Assembly: GCA_013400975.1 (NCBI GenBank)
Contig: WBMZ01003479.1
Location: forward strand, 1-64,000
From: Atrichornis clamosus
Taxonomy: Eukaryota; Chordata; Aves; Passeriformes; Menuridae
Direction of reading: 5' to 3'
Length of the DNA stretch: 64,000 nt
Position numbers and translations under genes: made by a program. The notes beneath the pieces were generated by a model. That model was not told the origin of the DNA, made no database searches, and saw nothing but the letters and a program-made list of their open reading frames with translations. Positions 42,401 through 49,959 of this stretch are shown here, piece by piece (the stretch's first letter is position 1; the number at the start of each line of letters is the position of its first letter).

Positions 42401-44397
42401 AGGAAAGCAATTCAGTACCTATAATATAATTTTGTTTGAGCAGTATATTTTAATTCAAAGTGTTGTAATTCGTGAAGCACTCTCCTTTTAAAATGTACAG
42501 ATCACAAGTGTATAATAACTTTAGAAGCCCCAAATTTTGCTTAGTGTCTGTGTAAAATGAAATACTGCCATATTGTCTGTAAAACCGTAAGAACTCTGCC
42601 CTTACCTCTGGATTTTGGATTTTGAAAAACTGTTTCATTAAAATATTTTGCTTTCTAAGGGAGGATTAACTAGTTGTAAGTAATCTTGTTTCAAATAGGC
42701 TGTGTGACTTTGTCTGAACTCTTCTCCCATATCATCAGAGAAGTGCCAACAATTTCTGCCTTTATTAGGTACAAAGGAATAGACATCGAAATAGGTTCCT
42801 TTCTCCTGCTAGCAGTGCTATCTGGCACAGGATGGGAAGTAAGAGCTGCTTTGTGAAACTCTGACAAAAATTTGCTGCCAGTGGAGGAAGACCAGACATC
42901 AGACAGTCTTGAGTTCCAAGGGAAAATTCTGTTTACTGAGCTACTACTCTGTTCATTTCCCAAAACAGTTATATTCTTGTTTCTTTAATGCACCTAGTGT
43001 ATTATCTTAGTTCTTCTTCCTGGCAGCACTGCAACAGTAGTCTTGTAGATTTATGTCTTCTCATGGCAAGACCTTGTCTCTGTTCACTGTCCGTGTTTCC
43101 TCTGCTTCAGCTCAGTCTTGCACCCTTTGTCCAGCCAGTCCCAGCTTGCTGTGCTCTGCTCCTCCCATCTCTTCTCCCTTTCACTCCATCCGGTTTCTGT
43201 GCTCCCCCAGTGCCTTGTCCCATGCTTCCTCTAGTAGCTGACAACTTGACTCAAAAGCCCAGGTAATTGGCGGACTTTTTCTGATTTTAGTCTGTCTCAG
43301 GTCTCCTTTAGAGCAGCTTTTCTAATTTTCCTAGCAATTAGATGGCTTCTCATTGGAGTCTCACCCCAGTCTTTGCTCTTTATTCTAGGATGCCTAGTTC
43401 CAGTTTTATTTCAGCTTTGTACCCTCAAATGAGTTTTGTCTGTATTCTCTTGATGCCCTTTCAAAAAAATGTGAAGGGCAATGAGGAACAGGGTTGAGAT
43501 GATCCTATTACTTATTCCAGACAAGACCCTGAAAGTGCCATTCTGTGTTGGAAGTCTGGCATTCTTATTTTTGCAATTGCTTTGCTTCGTTTTTGGGCCT
43601 TGGCTTCCTATTGAAGAACCATATACCTCCTACAGTCATAGATGAGTGACTGAATGTTAAGTTACAACACTTAACAAATGGAATATTTTTGTGTGTATCT
43701 AGGATTGTAGCAATTAATCTAAAGCTTAACTGAGCATGCAGTTATAAAGAATTCAGGGAAATATGATAGATTTTTAGTTACTTATGTTTTTATTTATATT
43801 TAGGAGAATGCATCTCTATTATGGGGGAGGTCTTTGAAGATTTCAGCCTGTGCTCTTATATAAGTTATTATAATAGCTTAAATACAAGTGTGTTTTTAAT
43901 AGGAAAAAAATAACGTATTTTAAATGTTTCGTGGAAATAGCAGTCCTATTTTAGTTTAATATATTCAGGCTGAGTTGCAAATCACGTGTAAAACTTCAAT
44001 TGGCTGCATTTTTGGCAGTTTTTTATAGAAAACTAAACAATAGTTTAATACTTGAGAGCGAAGTGCTTTTTACCTGTGGGATGTGGTGCTACCATCTCAT
44101 CTTTAAGAGATGTGTAACTTCTGTTGGCTGACAGTTACTTTTATTGAATGTTATTTAAAACCTACATTTGCTTGTTTTTAATTCTGACACAAATGTCAAC
44201 TACTTGTGGTTCTCTTCATTTAGGCTGAACTGGAAGCTTTTGAAAACAGATTAAAAGGGCGAAGAAAGAATAAGAGAAGAAAGGATGAAGTAGAAGTTGA
44301 ACAATCATCATGGCAAAAATACAAGAACCTCATTATGGTGCCAGTGTTCGGAGTTGCTGTTGTGGTGGTTGCATGGCTCATGGTCTACAATGACTGA
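1..44397 (+). CDS. NFXL1: NFXL1, NF-X1-type zinc finger protein-like 1 (22 exons, 5' end outside window)
   Basis: The spliced reading frame is exons 1-106, 1392-1562, 1894-2003, 3596-3729, 5197-5375, 5543-5704, 5810-5910, 7070-7184, 7493-7617, 8430-8552, 9883-9973, 13500-13620, 14284-14440, 15153-15244, 18464-18485, 24361-24501, 26448-26614, 27407-27476, 34858-34962, 36202-36288, 39244-39297 and 44224-44397. The total is 2607 nt, i.e. 868 codons plus TGA. All introns are GT-AG and every phase matches. Visible residues 117-177 form a RING-like Cys/His cluster. About 220-765 carry repeated NF-X1-type fingers (C-G-x-H-x-C-x3-C-H pattern). About 780-832 are charged and helical, and 847-866 are a hydrophobic C-terminal segment. 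NF-X1 family members are RING plus Cys-rich proteins linked to transcription and ubiquitin ligation; the C-terminal segment suggests membrane anchoring of this member (inference). Human NFXL1 is about 911 residues, so roughly 40 N-terminal residues lie upstream. No break was found. The paralogue NFX1 lacks this C-terminal membrane segment. Confidence 0.96.
107..1391 (+). other. NFXL1 intron 1
   Basis: The first 300 bases are CpG-rich; the rest is AT-rich unique-looking sequence. A near-duplicate short repeat (GCCAGGAGAGTT) lies at about 463-485. I see no gene or recognisable mobile element. Confidence 0.8.
1392..1562 (+). CDS. NFXL1: NFXL1 exon 2, conserved acidic N-terminal block
   Basis: The acceptor is TTAATAG at 1385-1391 and the donor is GTAATG at 1563. 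It encodes visible residues 36-92: a Lys/Ala-rich helix ([19 protein letters not shown]), then a Ser/acidic run ([12 protein letters not shown]), then a KQGKIL block. The Ser/Asp/Glu run is a plausible casein kinase II target (inference). It ends in phase 1. Confidence 0.93.
1894..2003 (+). CDS. NFXL1: NFXL1 exon 3, start of RING-like domain
   Basis: The acceptor is AAAG at 1890-1893 and the donor is GTAAGT at 2004. Residues 93-129 include [19 protein letters not shown], which contains the first Cys-x2-Cys pair (C117, C120) of the RING-like cluster. Confidence 0.95.
2004..3595 (+). other. NFXL1 intron 3
   Basis: AT-rich intron. The only recognised content is the degenerate CR1 fragment at about 3075-3345, listed separately. 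Confidence 0.8.
3075..3345 (+). mobile_element. Degenerate CR1 LINE 3' fragment
   Basis: The block around TTGCCTAGGGTGATTGTGGA and the following GTCCCCATCCCTCAGGACCT correspond to the CR1 3' region (consensus of the type TGCCCAGGGA-GTTGTGGAGTC-CCATCCCT). It ends in a CCTCCAACAGTG-like stretch. It is heavily diverged. The assignment is from remembered consensus. Confidence 0.6.
3596..3729 (+). CDS. NFXL1: NFXL1 exon 4, RING-like core
   Basis: The acceptor is TTTAG at 3591-3595 and the donor is GTGAGC at 3730. Residues 130-173 carry the central ligands, C133, C136, C138, H141 and C144, in [21 protein letters not shown] Ser/Thr-rich linker and [12 protein letters not shown] follow. The last two bases (TG) join T5197 to make Cys174. 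Compared with the mammalian protein as I remember it, there is a one-residue insertion in the linker and Tyr where mammals have Cys before PWPC. Confidence 0.94.
3730..5196 (+). other. NFXL1 intron 4
   Basis: AT-rich intron with no recognisable repeat or RNA gene. Short open frames here lack coding character. Confidence 0.8.
5197..5375 (+). CDS. NFXL1: NFXL1 exon 5, end of RING-like domain and first NF-X1 finger
   Basis: The acceptor is TTGTAG at 5191-5196 and the donor is GTAAAT at 5376. Residues 174-233 complete the RING-like cluster with CPKC (C174, C177). [10 protein letters not shown] and [15 protein letters not shown] follow, then the first classic NF-X1 finger ([12 protein letters not shown]), split with exon 6. 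Confidence 0.96.
5543..5704 (+). CDS. NFXL1: NFXL1 exon 6, NF-X1 fingers
   Basis: The acceptor is ATTAG at 5538-5542 and the donor is GTAGGC at 5705. Residues 234-287 contain [30 protein letters not shown] and [13 protein letters not shown], a Cys/His spacing typical of the family. Only 105 bp separate it from exon 7. Confidence 0.96.
5810..5910 (+). CDS. NFXL1: NFXL1 exon 7
   Basis: The acceptor is GTACAG at 5804-5809 and the donor is GTATGT at 5911. Residues 288-321 read [20 protein letters not shown] and end [10 protein letters not shown], closing one finger and starting the next. It ends in phase 0. Confidence 0.95.
5911..7069 (+). other. NFXL1 intron 7
   Basis: AT-rich for most of its length. 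A more balanced block at about 6700-6900 has no family I can name. Confidence 0.75.
7070..7184 (+). CDS. NFXL1: NFXL1 exon 8
   Basis: The acceptor is TCCCAG at 7064-7069 and the donor is GTAAGC at 7185. Residues 322-359 include [19 protein letters not shown], a complete NF-X1 finger, and [12 protein letters not shown]326 appears to be an extra cysteine relative to the mammalian sequence I recall. Confidence 0.95.
7493..7617 (+). CDS. NFXL1: NFXL1 exon 9
   Basis: The acceptor is ATCTAG at 7487-7492 and the donor is GTTAGT at 7618, a weaker +3 T donor. Residues 360-401 read [20 protein letters not shown] then [18 protein letters not shown], a complete finger. The first block is among the most conserved in the protein. 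Confidence 0.96.
8430..8552 (+). CDS. NFXL1: NFXL1 exon 10
   Basis: The acceptor is TGCCCAG at 8423-8429 and the donor is GTAAGT at 8553. Residues 402-442 begin [20 protein letters not shown] and end CQKHQCRRK. The exon is in phase 0 on both sides (123 nt), so it could be skipped without a frameshift. Confidence 0.96.
8553..9882 (+). other. NFXL1 intron 10
   Basis: AT-rich intron. Nothing recognised apart from the T-rich tract before the exon 11 acceptor. Confidence 0.78.
9883..9973 (+). CDS. NFXL1: NFXL1 exon 11
   Basis: The acceptor is TTAATAG at 9876-9882 after a long T-tract; the donor is GTAAGA at 9974. Residues 443-472 read [19 protein letters not shown] then [11 protein letters not shown], a finger split with exon 12. 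Confidence 0.95.
9974..13499 (+). other. NFXL1 intron 11
   Basis: AT-rich intron that contains one long CR1 fragment (about 11998-12812). The remaining sequence shows no gene or RNA signal that I can support. Confidence 0.8.
11998..12812 (+). mobile_element. CR1 LINE, 5'-truncated, with 3' terminus
   Basis: Characteristic avian CR1 blocks occur in order: GGGCTGCATCCAGAGCC, GTGAGACCCC, CAGCTCTGGGGTCC, a GCCTGGAGAAG-like block (AACCTGGAGAAGACTC), GAAGAAATTCTTTACAGTGA, CCCCATCCCTGGCAGTGTTC, GGTCCCTTCCAACCCAAAC, and the terminal TTCCATGATTCTATG. It is in the sense orientation relative to NFXL1. It contains short open frames that are remnants of the CR1 second ORF, with no intact protein. Confidence 0.93.
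13500..13620 (+). CDS. NFXL1: NFXL1 exon 12
   Basis: The acceptor is TTTTTAG at 13493-13499 and the donor is GTCAGT at 13621. Residues 473-512 read [20 protein letters not shown] then [18 protein letters not shown]. It ends in phase 2. Confidence 0.95.
14284..14440 (+). CDS. NFXL1: NFXL1 exon 13
   Basis: The acceptor is ACTTCAG at 14277-14283 and the donor is GTAAGT at 14441. Residues 513-565 contain [33 protein letters not shown] and [19 protein letters not shown]. Confidence 0.95.
15153..15244 (+). CDS. NFXL1: NFXL1 exon 14, Pro-rich linker
   Basis: The acceptor is CTCTCAG at 15146-15152 and the donor is GTAAGT at 15245. Residues 566-595 read [20 protein letters not shown] then [10 protein letters not shown], a linker very close to the mammalian one. 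It ends in phase 2. Confidence 0.95.
15245..18463 (+). other. NFXL1 intron 14
   Basis: AT-rich intron with a reverse-oriented CR1 remnant at about 16885-17150. The adjacent 17150-17430 is more GC-rich and unexplained. No gene seen. Confidence 0.75.
16885..17150 (-). mobile_element. Degenerate CR1 LINE fragment, antisense
   Basis: The order GGGGTCATCTAGTCCAGACT, CCTGCTAAAAGCAG, CAGGGCAATTTCCTC, TTTGTCCAGCTGGACCTTAA and GGAGCCTGGCTTCATCACC matches the complement of an older CR1 subfamily 3' region. Indels and substitutions are frequent. The assignment is from memory of the consensus. Confidence 0.65.
18464..18485 (+). CDS. NFXL1: NFXL1 exon 15, 22-nt micro-exon
   Basis: The acceptor is TTTAACAG after a T-rich tract; the donor is GTGAGT at 18486. 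Joined to the GT of exon 14 it encodes V-ECLGQHE (residues 596-603). Mammalian NFXL1 has the closely similar ECLGKHE, and without this exon the frame between exons 14 and 16 is broken. The flanking introns are 3219 and 5875 bp. Confidence 0.9.
20086..20102 (+). promoter_or_regulatory. CTCF-type binding motif
   Basis: CCAGCAGAGGGCGGTGC fits the 16-position CTCF core consensus CCASYAGRKGGCRSYV at every position. The motif is read from sequence; occupancy is inference. Confidence 0.6.
20596..20633. repeat. 19-bp perfect tandem duplication
   Basis: The unit GAAACTAGGTATGAAGCAA occurs twice without a mismatch in intron 15. Confidence 0.95.
22560..22800 (+). mobile_element. Possible ancient LINE (CR1-like) 3' remnant
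   Basis: CATCAGAGACAGAGTAGGAT and the following TTTGCAAGATGCAG...AACCAG resemble the old amniote LINE tail (consensus of the type CAGAGACAGGATACTGGGCT followed by AGATGGA and CCAG). The upstream part cannot be matched. Weak. Confidence 0.3.
24263..24292. repeat. (TG)n tract followed by CA repeat
   Basis: About seven TG units, a short TATGTAT spacer, then CACACACA. The two arms could pair as a hairpin. It lies 70-100 bases upstream of the exon 16 acceptor. Confidence 0.85.
24361..24501 (+). CDS. NFXL1: NFXL1 exon 16
   Basis: The acceptor is ACTTTTAG at 24353-24360 and the donor is GTAGGT at 24502. Residues 604-650 read [19 protein letters not shown] then [18 protein letters not shown], a late NF-X1 finger. 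The tail NSSADGKK is variable. Phase 0 on both sides (141 nt). Confidence 0.95.
24502..26447 (+). other. NFXL1 intron 16
   Basis: AT-rich intron. No repeat family, RNA gene or coding region recognised. Confidence 0.75.
26448..26614 (+). CDS. NFXL1: NFXL1 exon 17
   Basis: The acceptor is TTGTTAG at 26441-26447 and the donor is GTAAGT at 26615. Residues 651-705 include [37 protein letters not shown] and [14 protein letters not shown]. It ends in phase 2. Confidence 0.95.
27407..27476 (+). CDS. NFXL1: NFXL1 exon 18
   Basis: The acceptor is TTTTACAG at 27399-27406 and the donor is GTAAGC at 27477. Residues 706-729 read [19 protein letters not shown] then QCPKE. This is one of the more divergent segments, but the terminal CKNQCPKE is kept. 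Confidence 0.93.
30625..31139 (+). mobile_element. CR1 LINE, 5'-truncated
   Basis: CR1 3'-region blocks occur in order: CTGGTGAGGCCATACC, TCGGTTTTGGGCCCC, GTGTCCAGAGAAGGGCA, GCCTGGAGAAAAGGAGGCTC, GGTTACCCAGGGAAATCGAG, CACCATCCCTGGAAGTGTTC and the terminal AACAATTCTATGATCC. Same orientation as NFXL1. No intact open frame. Confidence 0.92.
33050..33480 (+). repeat. Possible very old LINE-like fragment
   Basis: GAGCTGCTGGAGCAGTCTCC and a terminal ATGACTTAAAGGTTTCTTCT resemble the order of motifs in LINE 3' ends. The divergence is too high to assign a family by eye. Confidence 0.25.
34691..34710. repeat. Poly-C (14) / poly-A (6) homopolymer tract
   Basis: A run of 14 C is followed directly by 6 A, about 150 bases upstream of exon 19. 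The C run could be slippage-prone or a sequencing weak spot. Confidence 0.95.
34858..34962 (+). CDS. NFXL1: NFXL1 exon 19, last NF-X1 finger
   Basis: The acceptor is TTTGCAG at 34851-34857 and the donor is GTAACA at 34963. Residues 730-764 read [20 protein letters not shown] then [14 protein letters not shown]. Phase 0 on both sides. It follows the longest intron of the gene (7381 bp). Confidence 0.95.
34963..36201 (+). other. NFXL1 intron 19
   Basis: AT-rich intron. A GGGTGGGTGGGG stretch lies near 35034-35044. Nothing else recognised. Confidence 0.75.
36202..36288 (+). CDS. NFXL1: NFXL1 exon 20
   Basis: The acceptor is TTAACAG at 36195-36201 and the donor is GTAATG at 36289. Residues 765-793 read [20 protein letters not shown] then KEMKRKAYE, the transition from the zinc-finger region to the charged helix. 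Phase 0 on both sides (87 nt). Confidence 0.94.
36289..39243 (+). other. NFXL1 intron 20
   Basis: AT-rich intron without a recognisable repeat, RNA gene or coding region. Confidence 0.75.
39244..39297 (+). CDS. NFXL1: NFXL1 exon 21, charged helix
   Basis: The acceptor is GGACAG at 39238-39243 and the donor is GTACTA at 39298. The 18 codons (residues 794-811) read [18 protein letters not shown], a highly charged, probably coiled-coil helix nearly identical to mammals. Phase 0 on both sides. Confidence 0.94.
39620..40700 (-). mobile_element. Candidate degenerate LTR element or processed pseudogene (unidentified)
   Basis: Read on the minus strand, 40260-39630 gives coding-like translation in overlapping frames, with at least one in-frame stop and one frame shift between about 39970 and 39960. 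Upstream on that strand (about 40440-40300) a GGGGTATATTCTGC stretch precedes GCTGCAATAAACATTGC, a TATA-like to AATAAA spacing reminiscent of an LTR U3-R region. No gag, pol or cellular family is recognised, and no second LTR is visible. It is clearly broken. The alternative is a processed pseudogene of an unknown gene. Confidence 0.3.
41042..41130. repeat. Imperfect A-rich tandem array, period about 22-25 bp
   Basis: AGGACA followed by a variable core and a poly-A run occurs four times (AGGACAGCAACAGTTAAAAA, AGGACAAAGCCAATTTAAAA, AGGACAAAACCTATTAAAAA, AGGACAGCAATAATTAATAA). The copies differ mostly in A-run length. Confidence 0.8.
44224..44397 (+). CDS. NFXL1: NFXL1 exon 22, C-terminal basic segment and membrane segment, stop
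   Basis: The acceptor is ATTTAG at 44218-44223. Residues 812-868 read [19 protein letters not shown], then an acidic patch, then [17 protein letters not shown] and a Val-rich hydrophobic run ending VYND; TGA is at 44395-44397. The basic patch followed by about 20 hydrophobic residues and only two after them resembles a tail anchor (inference). Confidence 0.96.
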   Translation, partial: AELEAFENRLKGRRKNKRRKDEVEVEQSSWQKYKNLIMVPVFGVAVVVVAWLMVYND

Positions 44398-47300
44398 AAG
44401 CAACTCAATATTTAATATACCTCAGTTGGACTTTAGGTAGCTATTACTCCTAGAATGTTAGTCTGTGTGTAACAGATCTTAATATGCATAGATGATGTAT
44501 GTATACTATTTGCTGAGAAAAGTGCAGAGGAGGGAAGAAATGTCACCTTCTGTGTTATTACATACACAGCACGAAACTGAACTCAGACACTGAAGGTAAT
44601 AGTAGATTTTAGTCTACACTGAAGTGCTGATTGTTGACTGAGATCTGTTAGCATCTATTCTATTAATAATGTTATTTTTTCTTATCTCCATTTCATAATA
44701 TTAAGAATAGCTTAGTATAAAATGCTTTATTGAATATGTGTTTCCTGTAAAATCAGCTTAATGGTTTATTGGAGTTTAGTGTTCTTACGGTAATCTTTAT
44801 GTTGTATCACACAGTAATTTCTGTGAATCATGTCAGTTTTAATTATGGCAACTAACAGGGAACTTTGGATGACTTAGGCTTGAATATTCTGGGGCCCTGT
44901 TCAGAGCTTTTTTCAGAGAAAGGAAATATGAACTCTTTCAATTCAGTTATATCACAAACAGTACAGTGTCCCTCCTTGCAGACTGTGGGGTTTGTTTTTT
45001 TGTTGTTTCCCCCCATCCCTTCCCACCTTTGTTTCCTAAAAATCGAACTAACTGAAAAGTTCCTTTAGTGGACAGATAGATCTGCTGAACATGGTTCTGA
45101 AGTAGTTTCCAGGTCAAGGGGTGTGTTCTCACCATTGCCCCAATCTCCAGCAGCAGAAAAACAATTTGAAATTAAACTTAGGAGTATCACTTGACTATTT
45201 GTATAGATAAATGTCACAGTTAGATACTTGCATAGGTGTGCAAAAACGTAATTGAATAGTCTAACAGTACAGTTATACGTCGTTCTGAAGCCACCTGGAT
45301 GGAGCTTTCTAGTCACATATAAACTATCTAGCTAAACTTTTAGATATTTAAATATTTTCTTACTGTTTTGAATACCTTGCTTTAGGTTGTCAGTGTTGGT
45401 TGGTAGAACTGAAAGGTTTTTATGCAGCTTCAGGATTATGAGAGAAGCTATGTGGTCTCATCTGAGAGACTGCAAGTTAAATTCAGGAACAGGGAAATGA
45501 GAAAACTAAATTTTTAAACCTCTGCTGGAAGTTTTTTGCTGATACTTGAGCATTGCAGATTACTGCAGAGTGATTACAAGCTCCTGCGAAAAATGGGATG
45601 CAAAGCCAAAGGGCATTAGTAGTATGCCCTTCTAATTTAGGCATATAATTTCACCCCAAATCCTGCAAAAGCAGTGGGACCATTTGTGTGAGTTAGTAGA
45701 GAAGATTGCACTTTGCTTGAAAGCTCTTTTGGTTGATTTTTGGCCTACTTGTAAAGGGACTTAGTATTAATTTGAACAGAGATCCAATTGTAATTCTGAT
45801 TCAGCAGCAAGAAAATAAAATAGAAAAGCTGCAAAAAGGCATGCTTTTGATTGCATAGATAACAAAACAGGGAGAAAATCAGTTTCTTTTTAATTTTTCA
45901 CAGAAGTTTGGTAAATGAGGAGAGAGATGGCAAAAACTTGACAATATTTAGAATGGATTGATTCTATTGTATAGTACTTTATGCTTTTTTTTAATAGACG
46001 TTTTAGAGATGCATATTAGTTATGTGTCAGACCATTAGTATTTAAAGTTGTAGAATTAATTGAAATTACATTATGCAAAGAGATGCAAAGTTGCATCTCC
46101 ATTGAATTTTCTTATTTTCTAGTATAAGAAATAAACCATTTTTCATATTGTTGCTTTAACTTTATTCTATCATATTAATGCCTGGATGTTAATTCCAGAT
46201 GTAAGTGTGTTTTCTGTAAGTGAGTGAGGTGATGCTGTTGGGTGACTGCTTAGGCCAGTAACTCTTCTGTCACTGAGAGGAAAAGGAGAGAGATTATTGT
46301 TCAGCTGAAGTAAAATGTGGTGGGTCATCCAAAAGTATAAAAGAATACCTTTCTGGCTGAAATGTGGAGATCGACATGAATGAGACCATTGTGGAAACAG
46401 CTTTTATCTTACATGGCTATAATTAATTATTTCTATTTACTGCTAGATTTTTCTTTAAAACAAGTACGGTGGAAAGTTTATCCTTGCCTCTATAGCAAAG
46501 AGAATAAATCTCTCTCTAGAGAGTTAAAAAAATGAACTACACTTGTTATATGTTTGAAGGAGTTCTTAGTATTCCTTTCTGCATATTTTGTAGTATTTGT
46601 GTGAAATACTGCAGAGGAAAAGGCTTCTCACTGATCATCTTCATTATAATAAGAAAGCACATCAATGTTTAAAAATTCATTCTCTTTATACAAAGGTGTG
46701 TGTGAGTGGGCATACTTCCTTTCTTAAAGGATTTGGTATCTCTCCTGAACCTTGCATATGCAAGACATACCTATTTTTGAAATTTTATTCAAAGTTCTGT
46801 ATATCTTACCCAACCATCTGAGTCATTTGCACTCTGTTGGTCTGCCTGCTGAACCAGATACTTATTTCTTGGCATAAAAAAAATGTGGGGGTTCAAGCAA
46901 TCTGCAGTTTAATAAATCACTAGTTTTTTGTTTCTTCAAAATATTTTCATAGCTAATTTTTTACCTTTCTTTGGTTGGAGCTGCACGTTGTCAACAACCT
47001 TTGAAGTAAAAGGTACAGATAAAATCACCTTTTATTCCATATTAATGAAAGATGGTAATTCTAGAAAAGAAATATTGAACTGAAGGTAGACAGGTTTTTT
47101 TAGCGTTTTATATGTAATGTACTGTTACATAATGTAATGAGCAAATATTTTGAATGTTAACAGCTTACCAAAAAAAATGCATATTGATAAGCATACGTTA
47201 AAACAAATTATATAATCTGACCTGCTGTTGAAGGGAAATTAGAGCCATAGAAGCCTGATGATGACTTAACATGCAGAATATTTAGCTATGTGTAAAATGA

Positions 47301-47505
47301 AAAAACTTATGCCTTTTCCTGATTCTGGATGCATTCTGGTGAGCATTTATCCTTCCCCTGAACCAAGGTAAGTAACAAGTTGTTGGTATGTTTGGGATTG
47401 GAGACTCCTTGGGCAAGTTTGTTCCCTGTAACAATATAAAATCCATTGTGTGTGTTAATTTAATGTAAAAGCCAAATCAGACAATAAATATATCAAAACC
47501 AACTT
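44398..47505 (+). other. NFXL1: Probable NFXL1 3' untranslated region
   Basis: This AT-rich sequence after the NFXL1 stop has no coding signal. AATAAA hexamers occur at 45814, 46130, 46503 and 47483. The last is followed by a TG-containing stretch (TGTGTATTCT) and looks like a reasonable distal site, so I set the end near 47505. The true cleavage site or sites cannot be fixed without transcripts. Confidence 0.55.
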
Positions 47506-49959
47506 GAAAACCTGTGTATTCTCAAGGACTGGTGTAGTGAAGCAGCAAACCTCCCAGGTAATGACAACTCATGTACTGCAGTGGAAGTTTTGGGTGTGCT
47601 TTTTGTTCCCTTTTCTGGCAGTGATAGTTCTTACTGCTCAGATTAGTGCTGGAATTATGTAACTGTGTTCCTTCATGTTACTCTCTGACAAAATTGTGAG
47701 AATGGGTTGGGAAAGCCGATTAACATGAAACAAATGGGAATGGACTTAGTAGCTGATTTTTTTGGCCTCATATGGAGAAATATAGCTGATTTATTAGACA
47801 TTTGTGCTGACCTTGACTACTAGAGAAGGAAATGTTACTAAGCAGATAACACCAACATTTCTTCATAAGAGCATCTGTGTTTGATTGTGACTTTAAAGCA
47901 CTGAACGGAGTTTATCATCTCAGCAGTAGTTCAGGCTCCAAAACACATCTGCTCTGTGCCAGCTGTCTCTGAGTGATGACCTTGTGTGTTGTGAGGTTAG
48001 AGCACAGAGATGCTTGGTCTGAAGGGTGTTCCAGTGCTAGGCAGTGGAAGTTTGATATGCGTGGCAGCTGCTCTCTAGTGTGTGGTTTAGGGTGGAGCAT
48101 TCTTGTGTAGACAGTTCATGGGTGACCCTGTCCTGAGTTTTATTTAGTTTGGATACCCCTCTTCTGCTTTGGTTTCTTCCCATTACCAGATGTTATCTAT
48201 GGGCATTTAAATTGCTCTGTTTTCTTGCTTCATGAATGTAAATTTGTATTAATGTCTGCCCATATTCAAGTAAATTAGTCAGTTGCTCTAGAGAATTAGA
48301 AAATCAAGAGCCTGTAGTGTCTTGTATTTACTAGAAACGGAAATGCAAGGTAAAAAATAGGGAAAAAATTAAAGGAAGTCAGATTAATTACAGGATAATG
48401 AGATATGCTTTCCACTAGTGGTTAGATGATAATGAATTATTTGCATTAAAATGCATTAAAATGTTTCTATGCCATGGTACCTGAAAACAAGTTTGTAGTA
48501 TGGATAGTCTCTGAATATGAGCTCTGTGATACATCAAACTCAGTCAGTCGTAAGGTAGGCTAAACAGCAGCTGTGTAGAAATAAGTCATACTCTGAGGGA
48601 ACTGTGGCTCAATTCAACCAAGTATTATTTAAGCTACATAATTGTTGCTCATGCAGTGATTTCCATAAAATCACCAACGAAAACCACTCAGCTTAGGGTT
48701 TCTCTGTGTGCTGCTGTGTCTTGTGAAACTGCAATTTCAGTGGCTCTTCTGTTGGAGGAAATGAGTGTGAAATTAGGAGTCAAGATTTCCTTGGGCTTTG
48801 GAATTCAAAGTTCTCCAGCTGAAGAGAAACCATCCTCAGCCAAGTTCAAGCTGGCTTTGCAGTCTGAGCCAGGTACTGCATCTCTTGGATAGAAGTTTTC
48901 ATTTATTACTGGGAGTTTTGACAGCACTGCCTAATCTTTGTAATGAATAATGAATTATGGTTTGATTCCTCTTTTTATCAACATTACAGCACAAAATATT
49001 TGTTTTACATTTAGCACAAAGTATTTGTTTTACATTTAGCAATTCGAAGATTTTGCATAAATGGTCTTGCTTCTCTCTCTTTCCTTTCTTTTTCCTATTT
49101 TTGTGCAATTGTTTTAAAACCAAAACCACTGTTTTCCTCCAGACATTGGAGACTGGCTTGGAGAGATGTTTGGTTGGTTGGGTAAAAAGTACAGGACAGA
49201 ATTAACATGAGCAGAAACCTCTTAAGTCCTCTGGCATTCCAGAAGCACAGAGCGCCCTGTCTGCACCATAAAGTTTGCACACAAAGGAACAGGGCTTGAA
49301 TCTGAAGGTATGGAAATACAGACATCTGGAAAAAAATGGAAAAAAAGCTAAAATTGTTCATCTTTATATATAAACATATATTATGTGTTTATATTTACAA
49401 ATATAAACACCCTCTATATTACAAGGGATATCACCCTCACTGATTGTCAAGAGTGGTGCCAGGGATGGAAGCCATCTTCATGGTGAGGTGGTTCACATTT
49501 TTTTGGTGTTTTCTGACTCGTTTTGAATGATAGCATTTCAGAAGCACTAAATCATGCACGATAAAAAACTGGAAGCCTTTCTGGTTTACAAATGTCACCT
49601 CAGAACCCAGCTGCAGTGCCACTGACATCTTTGTGTGACTTCTGGAAGGGTTCTGAACTGTTTCTGTTCTGGTAGCACCTACTTCTGCCCATTTTGTCCT
49701 GTTTTTTGTTTGGCCTTTTGTCCTGTTGACTGTATCATTGTTGGACAGTGCTTGTGAGTTCCGTTGTGCACTGACCGGGGCTTCAGTCAGACTTGCCATC
49801 TTTAAATGCAGATACAGGGCAAAGGGGACAAATACATCTAATGCAAGTCTTAAAAGCCGACGTCTCATGGGGGTGGAACATTTGCTCAGTCATTTGCAGC
49901 TTCAGGCGGCACTTATCTCTTCGCCTGAGAGTTTTTCGTCAACAGATTTGCAACAGCCA
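47506..49959. other. Intergenic region between NFXL1 and the CORIN CpG island
   Basis: AT-rich with no recognised gene. It includes a 25-bp tandem duplication at 48988-49037. On the minus strand an ATG-initiated open frame of 143 codons spans 49868-49437 and enters from the CpG-island shore. It matches no family I know, so I do not call it a gene. Confidence 0.6.
48988..49037. repeat. 25-bp tandem duplication
   Basis: Two copies of AGCACAAARTATTTGTTTTA plus CATTT, differing at one base (A/G). Confidence 0.93.

Larger units (their letters stand above)
39298..44223 (+). other. NFXL1 intron 21
   Basis: 4926 bp. It contains a coding-like antisense island at about 39620-40700, a short A-rich tandem array at about 41042-41130, and a pyrimidine-rich stretch at about 43040-43260. 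The remainder is AT-rich with nothing recognised. Confidence 0.75.
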
